A stretch of 5,724 nt of DNA from Promethearchaeota archaeon. Lineage in GTDB: Archaea; Asgardarchaeota; Lokiarchaeia; Sigynarchaeales; SOKP01. Both the position numbers and the translations under genes were made by a program. The DNA is taken from contig JAHLWJ010000302.1 of the NCBI GenBank assembly GCA_019057975.1, forward strand, positions 1 to 5,724, written 5' to 3'. Shown one piece after another: positions 1 through 5,460 of this stretch (the first letter of the stretch is position 1; each line of letters opens with the position of its first letter). Under the pieces are notes generated by a model that was given only the letters and a program-made list of their open reading frames with translations, had not been told where the DNA came from and searched no databases.

Positions 1-180
1 TGTTTTGAATTATAATTATATAGTCAATTATCTTCTTTATAAAATTTGAGAAGAACTGGAAAATTTGTACTTTCAATCTATATTCTATCTATTGTGAAGT
101 TATATAATCAGGTTTAATTATTACAGGAGATTTTTTAAAAAGGTTAAATATTAGGTTTTATCTATTAATTTATAGCAAAA

Positions 181-221
181 AAGTCATTATTAATGATTTC
201 TCTCTCTAAAACTTTTTTTTT
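181..221 (+). terminator. Possible hairpin plus T-tract terminator
   Basis: Positions 181-187 and 193-199 can pair as a 7-bp stem (one G-U wobble at 183/197) around a five-base loop. The core TCATTA-T-TAATGA (184-196) is a perfect interrupted palindrome in DNA. A run of nine Ts follows at 213-221. Archaeal termination relies mainly on the T-tract, so this could end a plus-strand transcript entering from the left. In such AT-rich sequence chance pairing is common, and no upstream gene is visible to support it. Confidence 0.25.
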
Positions 222-302
222 ATATCATTTTATACCATTAATTTTAAATAAAAATAAATAATTAATTTAAATATCTAACGCTTAATTATTCAATGAAGAT
301 CA

Positions 303-449
303 ATGATTCACCATAACAATGAAATCCCAGAGAATGTTTCATATTTTCAAATATATAACTTGTTTGAAAGTGTATTATAAATAAATACTTTAATAGCAAA
401 TCAAGATTTAAAAAATTTAACTGAAATTTTCCAAGAGAGACAGATTTGA
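303..449 (+). pseudogene. Possible coding remnant with internal stop
   Basis: An ATG at 303 opens 25 codons that end in TAA at 378-380. The same frame then continues for 22 more codons to TGA at 447-449. Both halves look more protein-like than the surrounding AT-runs: the first has a mixed polar composition and the second, beginning INTLIANQDL, could form an amphipathic helix. No ribosome-binding site is seen. It could be the remains of a small gene, a short real peptide at 303-380, or chance. I do not recognise any family. Confidence 0.12.
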
Positions 450-487
450 CTAATTTAATTTCCTAGGTATTAAAAATTAAAAAATTC

Positions 488-493
488 TATAAA
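488..493 (+). promoter_or_regulatory. Candidate TATA box for the SPFH gene
   Basis: TATAAA lies 17 bases upstream of the first ATG (511) and 29 bases upstream of the second in-frame ATG (523). Archaeal TATA boxes are normally centred about 25-27 bases before the transcript start, which would put that start near 515-518. This would favour a nearly leaderless message read from ATG 523. The surrounding AT-richness makes the match weak evidence, and no clear BRE is seen. Confidence 0.25.
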
Positions 494-510
494 GATTAAT
501 TTCAAAACTA

Positions 511-1938
511 ATGGTAATCATTATGGGAAAAAAAAAACTTGTTGTTATAGAAAAGGACGATGGAGATAAAGAAGACATTACGGACTCTGTTGGTGCGGTT
601 GCGGGCATCAGTGGGGAAGATGCTGAAACACTGGAATGGATTCCTGCTTATTATTGTGAAATGTGGATTTTGAAAAGCCATCATGCGACCGACGAATTCA
701 TTCATGAGGTTACACAAGAAGTTTATAAGAAAAAAGGGTGGTTTCGAAAAAGATTGAAATATGTTGATGATATAAAACAAGTGTTAAGATATAATCTTGA
801 AGAAATTAGGTTAAGTACATTAAGAGGTAAAATGCAAGATTTAATAGACCTTGAAAGATTTGAATGTAAATTGCCTAATAATCATATAAGATTTGGTGGA
901 GTTAAAAGGGATGCTAAAACAGGAGCAGAATTAATAAGTCAAGGATGTCTTGGTAAAACTATTGCCGAGAAGATTGCAAAAAGCTTGTACTATATAGACG
1001 AAAGCGGAGCCACTATTAGATATATTTTGGTTCGTGAACATGAAAAAGCGCTATTTGTAAAAGATGGAAAAATTATAACAACTTTAGATGCGGGAAGGTA
1101 TGATATAAAAAGTAAAACAATGGATTATGAAATTATAGAAATCTATTATGTAGATACTGGAAATATTACAACTAGATGGGGTACGTATACAATGTTAACT
1201 GATGGCGCTGGAACTAGATCCGCGACTCAAGTAAAATTAAGATTAAACGGAAGTCTGATACTTCGCATAAATAACATTAGTAATTTCTTAACCAATATTG
1301 TAAAGAATCAAGCAGAATATTATGAAGGTAATATTGAAAACTATGTAAAAGATAAGATAATCGAAATTGTTAATTCAGAAATGTCTAAAGCTGTTCCCCT
1401 GAATATTTATCAAAATGCTGAAGACGTTATGAGGGTGGTAAAATTAAGATCAAATGAATTTCTAATGGATGCTGGTATTGAGATTGTTAACTTATCTGTA
1501 AGTTCTTGTAAATTTGATGAGGATACTGAAGAGATATTTAGGAAAAGGTTAGAAAAAATTAAGGTTGCAGGTGCTGAAAGCGATGCACAATTCGACCGAA
1601 GAATGGATGAGTTGAAAAAATTAAAAGAGTTAGGAATTGATATAAATGAATACGTTAAAAGAGAACAAAAGGCCACAATGAATTCTACGATTACGACACC
1701 ATCCACTGATGGGAGATCTATTATTTGCCCTATATGTGGGGAATTAGCCGGAACTGGAAAATTTTGTCAAAACTGTGGTAATACACTGGAAATCATTTGT
1801 CCAAATTGCGGTCAAATCCGTGGGAGTGGCGATTACTGTCAGAATTGTGGTCACCGTCTACTAATTATTTGTCCAAATTGCGGTAAGAATCCAGGAAAGG
1901 GTCGATTTTGTCAGGAGTGTGGATCTCCGCTTAATTAA
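511..1938 (+). CDS. SPFH/Band 7 protein with three C-terminal zinc ribbons
   Basis: This 475-aa protein contains an SPFH-type (Band 7) domain at about residues 165-350, of the YdjI / 'SPFH-like u1' kind. The signature is the EHEKALFVKDGKI strand with its AGRYDI turn, then RWGT (222-225), then VKLRLNGSLILRI, then a helical stretch that normally drives oligomerisation. Residues 340-395 are charged and helical. Three zinc ribbons follow, with cysteines at 406/409/419/422, 430/433/443/446 and 454/457/467/470. Residues 1-160 form an extension I do not recognise: acidic at 15-40, then basic and helical. There is no signal peptide or transmembrane segment. SPFH proteins of this family form membrane-associated assemblies; the cargo here is unknown. 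Start: ATG 511 gives MVIIMGKKK. ATG 523 (Met5) is a credible alternative, and neither has a good Shine-Dalgarno. It is the first gene of a three-gene cassette, 99 bases before gene 2. Confidence 0.88.
   Translation: MVIIMGKKKLVVIEKDDGDKEDITDSVGAVAGISGEDAETLEWIPAYYCEMWILKSHHATDEFIHEVTQEVYKKKGWFRKRLKYVDDIKQVLRYNLEEIRLSTLRGKMQDLIDLERFECKLPNNHIRFGGVKRDAKTGAELISQGCLGKTIAEKIAKSLYYIDESGATIRYILVREHEKALFVKDGKIITTLDAGRYDIKSKTMDYEIIEIYYVDTGNITTRWGTYTMLTDGAGTRSATQVKLRLNGSLILRINNISNFLTNIVKNQAEYYEGNIENYVKDKIIEIVNSEMSKAVPLNIYQNAEDVMRVVKLRSNEFLMDAGIEIVNLSVSSCKFDEDTEEIFRKRLEKIKVAGAESDAQFDRRMDELKKLKELGIDINEYVKREQKATMNSTITTPSTDGRSIICPICGELAGTGKFCQNCGNTLEIICPNCGQIRGSGDYCQNCGHRLLIICPNCGKNPGKGRFCQECGSPLN
1720..1935 (+). 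repeat. Three tandem 72-bp zinc-ribbon units
   Basis: Residues 404-427, 428-451 and 452-475 of the SPFH protein are three exact 24-residue units with the pattern IICPxCGxxxGxGx(F/Y)CQxCG followed by four residues. The cysteine spacing is C-x2-C-x9-C-x2-C in each. In DNA the period is 72 bases. Units 2 and 3 share an identical 18-base block, ATTTGTCCAAATTGCGGT, at 1795-1812 and 1867-1884. The third unit ends at the codon before the stop. This suggests growth by in-frame unit duplication. Confidence 0.9.
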
Positions 1939-1951
1939 GGGTTAGATAACA

Positions 1952-1973
1952 CAGGAAATCTATTGATTTTCTG
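1952..1973 (+). other. Intergenic RNA stem-loop
   Basis: CAGGAAATC (1952-1960) pairs with GATTTTCTG (1965-1973) as a 9-bp stem with one G-U wobble around the four-base loop TATT, beginning 14 bases after the gene 1 stop codon. No T-tract follows directly, so it is more likely an mRNA 3'-end stabiliser or processing element than a strong terminator. It could set different dosage for the SPFH protein and its downstream partners. Confidence 0.4.
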
Positions 1974-1991
1974 CATTAAAAAATAATTCAA

Positions 1992-1999
1992 TATAAATA
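1992..1999 (+). promoter_or_regulatory. Candidate TATA box for gene 2
   Basis: TATAAATA matches the archaeal TATA-box consensus well. A transcript start about 26 bases downstream would fall near 2020-2022, just before the Shine-Dalgarno at 2024 and giving a short leader. With the 99-base gap and the stem-loop at 1952-1973, this suggests genes 2 and 3 may have their own promoter. AT-richness limits confidence. Confidence 0.35.
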
Positions 2000-2023
2000 A
2001 AAATTAAACAATAAGCAATAAAC

Positions 2024-2029
2024 GGTGAG
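2024..2029 (+). promoter_or_regulatory. Shine-Dalgarno GGTGAG of gene 2
   Basis: GGTGAG lies eight bases before the ATG at 2038. GGTGA is complementary to the CACCTCC-containing 3' end of 16S rRNA and is the form typical of archaea. It fixes the start of gene 2 and is the strongest ribosome-binding site in the window. Confidence 0.65.
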
Positions 2030-2037
2030 AATAAAAC

Positions 2038-3192
2038 ATGGGAACATGGGTTACCTGCCCAGAATGTTTTCAAGATTTACCGAGAAAATATAAAAGTAAA
2101 AAAGAAAGAAAGGAACTTCATGCTGTAACGTGTAATGGTTGCAAAAATAAAGATGCAAGAAAAGCGTATGAAATCGGTGTTAAGAGGGGAATTTGGTTAA
2201 AAAAATGGAATAGAGCCGTCAATGCTTTTTCCAAAGCTGGAACTGAATTCGAGAAAATTGGTGATTCTAAAAGTACGCTAACTATAGAATTAATGGGATT
2301 GTTATCTAGGCTTAATGCAGATAAGAATGAAAAAAACACGCATGATGTTATTGAAAAATTTATTTCAGAAAAGTATACTATATTCTTAAACAAAGATTTC
2401 TTCATCCCTGAATTTCAACTTTATGATCCCTTATATTACGAAGCAAAAGCCTGGAGAGAATTCCTTGAAATTGGCCAATATGAAAATATATCTGATAAAG
2501 TTAATCAGATGAAAAAAACAGCTCAAGAATTTTTTAATATAGAATATGGTCCTTTATATTTTTCTACCTATATCGCAAATATAAGGCTCACTAATGTTGA
2601 GGTTGCCTTAAATATGGAAGCAGAATCAGAACAAATTCTTGGATCTTATTACGCTTCTCAAGGTGATATCGGAAATGCATCCAATCATCTAAGTAATGCA
2701 ATAATTGCATATTTAAATCTTGAGCAAATGGCAAAAGCAAAAGAATTGAAAGGTATAAGACAATCTTTAAGAATGGAAACTGCTTGTTGGATATGTGGAG
2801 CCAGAAATCAAGGTCATCGACAAACTTTTAACTTTAAATATACGGGTCTTAATGAAGTTCATTACAACAGAGTTTTAGGGCTTTTAAATCAAAGACAAGA
2901 AAGAAATCCTACTTTTTATAATGATACAATTTATACGACTGAAAAACCGATAGCAACAATTCAAGAGAAAGATATAAAAGAAAAAAAATACCAACAGGGT
3001 ATTTATTTATCAACTTGTACTGTTTGTCAAGGGTTACTCGATGAGCTGTCTAAGGATGTAGTGGAAGAAGCACTAATTCCCGTTTGGAACTCCATACACT
3101 CTCTTGAAACATCAGTAAATGAGATAATCTCAGCAATAAACGCAATACAAACAAAATTGAGTGAACTGAATAACCTTGCTCATAGACATTAA
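2038..3192 (+). CDS. TPR-like zinc-binding scaffold protein
   Basis: This 384-aa protein has no recognisable catalytic motif. It begins with a zinc module, C7-x2-C10 and C32-x2-C35. Residues 40-80 and 196-245 look like TPR-type helical hairpins (small residues at helix contacts, repeated A..F..A and LG.YY patterns). A second zinc module is split: CWICG at 250-254 and CTVC at 327-330, with 73 residues between the two CxxC pairs. Residues 350-380 form a heptad-like helix (leucine/isoleucine every three to four residues), probably a coiled coil for self-association. No signal peptide or membrane segment is seen. The start is fixed by GGTGAG eight bases upstream. Gene 3 follows after 57 bases on the same strand, so the two are probably co-transcribed. 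By context I infer an adaptor or scaffold acting with the SPFH protein; the TPR assignment is by eye, and the family is not recognised. Confidence 0.82.
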   Translation: MGTWVTCPECFQDLPRKYKSKKERKELHAVTCNGCKNKDARKAYEIGVKRGIWLKKWNRAVNAFSKAGTEFEKIGDSKSTLTIELMGLLSRLNADKNEKNTHDVIEKFISEKYTIFLNKDFFIPEFQLYDPLYYEAKAWREFLEIGQYENISDKVNQMKKTAQEFFNIEYGPLYFSTYIANIRLTNVEVALNMEAESEQILGSYYASQGDIGNASNHLSNAIIAYLNLEQMAKAKELKGIRQSLRMETACWICGARNQGHRQTFNFKYTGLNEVHYNRVLGLLNQRQERNPTFYNDTIYTTEKPIATIQEKDIKEKKYQQGIYLSTCTVCQGLLDELSKDVVEEALIPVWNSIHSLETSVNEIISAINAIQTKLSELNNLAHRH

Positions 3193-3236
3193 TTACTTTT
3201 AATGAATAACAAAAAAAAATATTAAAAAAATAAAAA

Positions 3237-3240
3237 GGTT
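3237..3240 (+). promoter_or_regulatory. Weak ribosome-binding site in A-rich leader of gene 3
   Basis: GGTT, part of AAGGTT, is followed by nine As and then the ATG at 3250. The Shine-Dalgarno match is only three to four bases. The A-rich, unstructured leader may help initiation. The 57-base gap from gene 2 has no terminator or convincing TATA box, in keeping with co-transcription. Confidence 0.35.
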
Positions 3241-3249
3241 AAAAAAAAA

Positions 3250-5163
3250 ATGTCAATAAAAGTATTTTATTGTGACCAATGTGGGAGTCCTATTAATTTT
3301 AGCGGACAATCAAATGCTATTTGCCAAACTTGCGGTGTAAATAATGTAAATGTAGAAGCTGAAAAAGCTATTATTGAAGCTAGAACATTAGCAGAAAGTT
3401 ACTTAGGAAATCTCGAAGAACTGGAAAATAAATTAAAAGCTTCTGGAGATGCAGCGGCACGAGATTATATGTTTACAAAAGATTTTAAGCCTAGACTCGA
3501 TGTCGTTTTCGAGAATTTGACAGAAAGATTCGATGACTATTTTAGACGTCCAATTTTCAACTTTACAGTTTTGAAAGGACTTAATCCATTATTTGATGTA
3601 ACTAAAATTTTTGACACAGAAAATGAAAAAGGTTATTCAAAGCATTTTACTCGTGACTTGAATCAATTTGCTATGGGGCAACTTGATTTACCCGTAATGA
3701 AATTATTGGCCGCTAGTGAAATGTCGCAAAATCATATCCTAACTTTGAAACATCATACAATGTTTCTTTCCAGATTGTATAATATACGAGGATTAGCATT
3801 AACTTTAAAAACTGATTCCTTAACTTCTGTTAGAAATTTAATAAACCTTGCGATTAAGGATTGTGAGATATTAGAAGAACAGTATTCTAAAATAAAAGAT
3901 GGAAATATGAATCGACTAAGATTTCTCTTATGGCAGAAAAGATTTAATATAAATTTAAAGATTTTAGATATATTACAAAAATGCTTAGATCAGGATTATG
4001 ATCAAATAATTAATCAGATTACTGAAGCTACGAATGATATAGATAACGAAATAAAGGGTATAAGAGAAAAAAGTGCTGAAGATAAGGAAGGATATCCACT
4101 CTTTATTGTGATAGTTTCGATCGAAGGATTTTCAATCGATAAAAAGATTCTAAGCTTTTTAGCGAAATTATTGGAGGTTAAATTTAACGGAAATTTCCAA
4201 ATGGATTTTCTTTCTTTTCTATCTCAAATTGAGAAAATATTGAGCATTGCTAATACACCATTCACAGATGTTAAATTACCCCAAGCAGAATGGGATCAAA
4301 ATTGGATAAACAACATAGAAGAACCTTTTGTTAGAATCTTTCAAGTCTTAGAGAATCTTATTGCGAACCATAAAATTAGTACTGGAGAAATCCCAGTTTA
4401 TACGCTTGATATGGATCCAGATATTTTTGAACCATGGAAGGAGAATCAAACAGTTATAGGAAAGAATTTGAACAAAAAATATTACAATCTTAAATCAGAT
4501 TATATCGTTAAGAATAAAATCCCACTATACATTCCAATGGCAGCTATAAATGCCTATGCTATTCTGAAAAAAGGATTTATTAAAAAAGGTGGTGATGAAT
4601 TTGAATCTTTTCTATTAGTAAATCCTTATTTTAAATTCGATTCTATTATAAATCATTATGGTTATGCTAACGCTTTTAGTTACATTGATATTGAAGAATC
4701 TTTAAAAGAAAATGATCCATTGAAAATCCAGTTACGCTCTATTGAAAGCATAATTGAATCTGGCTCAAAAGATAAAATAAATCAAAATTTAATTTTGCCT
4801 TTGTTAGTTACTCCAAGGGAAATTGAGGAGTTTGTACAGAAAACTTATGATTTATTTGAGCTAGTACAAGAAGGAACAACAACAATTCCTAAATTCAAAC
4901 AAACATATAAAAATGTTGGCATTGCCAAAAAAGTTGAGAAATTAAGTGGAGAATTACTTGATTTTATATATATACCGGCTCTACTCCTTGAAATAACGGA
5001 AGGAATGGTTAAGAAGGGAGAGTTTCAAACGAATTCCCAATATCAATGGAAATTACTCTTGCCATTCAACGATACTAAGAACCCTTGGGATAATTTTTTA
5101 CGAATGAATTTAGCTCCTAATTGTGTCATGAATATTGCTACAGAAATACAGAAGTTGAAATAA
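3250..5163 (+). CDS. Large helical protein with N-terminal zinc ribbon, unknown function
   Basis: This 637-aa protein opens with a zinc ribbon, CDQCG (8-12) and CQTCG (25-29), giving C-x2-C-x13-C-x2-C, close to ribbons of the 'C..CG..I.F......C..CG' type. Residues 33-65 are a charged helix rich in Ala/Glu/Leu that may be a coiled coil. The rest is largely helical by composition, with a marked helical stretch at 190-275 and a hydrophobic patch at 283-293 (PLFIVIVSIEG) that is too short and too interrupted to be a membrane span. No nucleotide-binding, protease, nuclease or methyltransferase motif is visible. I do not recognise the body. The ATG is preceded by a weak GGTT site and a run of As. 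It is the last gene of the cassette, followed by a palindrome and T-tract. The shared zinc-ribbon theme and same-strand clustering suggest it belongs with the SPFH protein and gene 2. Confidence 0.82.
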   Translation: MSIKVFYCDQCGSPINFSGQSNAICQTCGVNNVNVEAEKAIIEARTLAESYLGNLEELENKLKASGDAAARDYMFTKDFKPRLDVVFENLTERFDDYFRRPIFNFTVLKGLNPLFDVTKIFDTENEKGYSKHFTRDLNQFAMGQLDLPVMKLLAASEMSQNHILTLKHHTMFLSRLYNIRGLALTLKTDSLTSVRNLINLAIKDCEILEEQYSKIKDGNMNRLRFLLWQKRFNINLKILDILQKCLDQDYDQIINQITEATNDIDNEIKGIREKSAEDKEGYPLFIVIVSIEGFSIDKKILSFLAKLLEVKFNGNFQMDFLSFLSQIEKILSIANTPFTDVKLPQAEWDQNWINNIEEPFVRIFQVLENLIANHKISTGEIPVYTLDMDPDIFEPWKENQTVIGKNLNKKYYNLKSDYIVKNKIPLYIPMAAINAYAILKKGFIKKGGDEFESFLLVNPYFKFDSIINHYGYANAFSYIDIEESLKENDPLKIQLRSIESIIESGSKDKINQNLILPLLVTPREIEEFVQKTYDLFELVQEGTTTIPKFKQTYKNVGIAKKVEKLSGELLDFIYIPALLLEITEGMVKKGEFQTNSQYQWKLLLPFNDTKNPWDNFLRMNLAPNCVMNIATEIQKLK

Positions 5164-5223
5164 AATATTGAAGGACTATCAAAATAATGGAAAACTATCG
5201 TTTCTGAGGCTAATTTGGTAAAT

Positions 5224-5259
5224 TTTAGATTAATCTAAATCTTTTTTTTTTTATTTTTT
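5224..5259 (+). terminator. Palindrome plus T11/T6 terminator after gene 3
   Basis: TTTAGATTAATCTAAA (5224-5239) is a perfect 16-bp palindrome that can fold as a 6-bp stem with a TTAA loop. It is followed by eleven Ts (5242-5252) and six more (5254-5259). It starts 60 bases after the gene 3 stop. Long T-tracts are the main archaeal termination signal, so this is a good candidate for the 3' end of the cassette transcript. The palindrome could instead be a protein-binding site. Confidence 0.55.
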
Positions 5260-5304
5260 ATGTGTTAATAATCAGAGATTTTCTTTGAGAAATTGGATTT
5301 GTAA

Positions 5305-5460
5305 ATGATTTATTATATCTATACTCTTCTGCTTGAAATAGCTGGAGTTATTTCTCCAATTTTAATCCTTTTTCCCCCTTTAAGACAAAAAGAAGAATCA
5401 TGGTTTTTTACTTGTTACCTTAGACAAAACAAAAAAAGAATTATTATTTTGGTTTTTTAA
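5305..5460 (+). CDS. Doubtful 51-aa hydrophobic ORF
   Basis: An ATG immediately after an in-frame TAA opens 51 codons to TAA at 5458-5460. The first half is strongly hydrophobic (starting MIYYIYTLLL, then isoleucine/leucine-rich up to a PP at about residue 24) and could span a membrane. The second half is basic. Against it: no ribosome-binding site, a 17-base overlap with the end of the convergent gene, and overlap with that gene's T-tract. An open frame of this length is uncommon but not exceptional by chance in such AT-rich DNA. Confidence 0.15.
   Translation: MIYYIYTLLLEIAGVISPILILFPPLRQKEESWFFTCYLRQNKKRIIILVF
5426..5440 (-). terminator. T-tract terminator for the minus-strand gene
   Basis: Read on the minus strand, the sequence just after the stop codon (TAA at 5446-5444, followed by a second TAA) is TTCTTTTTTTGTTTT. 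A second pyrimidine-rich T-tract lies further on at about 5386-5398. No stable stem precedes it; a T-tract alone is enough for many archaeal terminators. Confidence 0.4.

Larger units (their letters stand above)
1..510. other. AT-rich gene-free upstream region
   Basis: No convincing gene is seen on either strand in these 510 bases. Stops are dense in all frames and the sequence is dominated by A/T runs. It holds a hairpin followed by nine Ts (181-221), an imperfect direct repeat of ATTAATTT(T)AAATA (237-250 and 261-273), a patch of more coding-like sequence interrupted by a stop (303-449), and a TATAAA box just before gene 1. A frame open from the left edge to a TGA at 47-49 is only 15 codons and cannot be assigned. 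Confidence 0.7.
5164..5443. other. Convergent intergenic spacer
   Basis: This 280-base spacer separates gene 3 from the converging minus-strand gene. It contains a palindrome plus long T-tract for the plus strand (5224-5259), a T-tract for the minus strand (5426-5440), two AGACAAAA copies (5383-5390 and 5422-5429), and small inverted repeats, GAAATA/TATTTC (5335-5340, 5349-5354) and TGGAG/CTCCA (5343-5347, 5354-5358), which are mutually exclusive as hairpins. A doubtful 51-codon plus-strand frame starts in it at 5305. Confidence 0.6.

Noticed and set aside
2..49. Plus-strand frame open from the left edge to TGA at 47-49, possible tail of an upstream gene
   Set aside because: Only 15 codons of Asn/Tyr/Leu/Ile-rich low-complexity sequence, no better than chance.
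193..261. 22-codon hydrophobic plus-strand frame
   Set aside because: Too short, runs through the T9 tract, and has no ribosome-binding site.
508..780. Minus-strand open frame of 90 codons opposite the start of the SPFH gene
   Set aside because: It is the antisense shadow of a clear coding frame, with low-complexity Phe/Asn/Ile composition and no start signals.
1410..1706. Minus-strand open frame of 98 codons inside the SPFH gene
   Set aside because: It lies opposite a well-supported SPFH domain and linker; the Ser/Asn/Phe-rich product is typical of antisense translation.
2118..2405. Minus-strand open frame of 95 codons inside gene 2
   Set aside because: Antisense to a gene with a firm Shine-Dalgarno and zinc motifs; no independent support.
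4096..4128. Possible transmembrane segment in gene 3 around residues 283-293
   Set aside because: About ten hydrophobic residues flanked by charged ones; too short to span a membrane and more likely a buried strand or helix.
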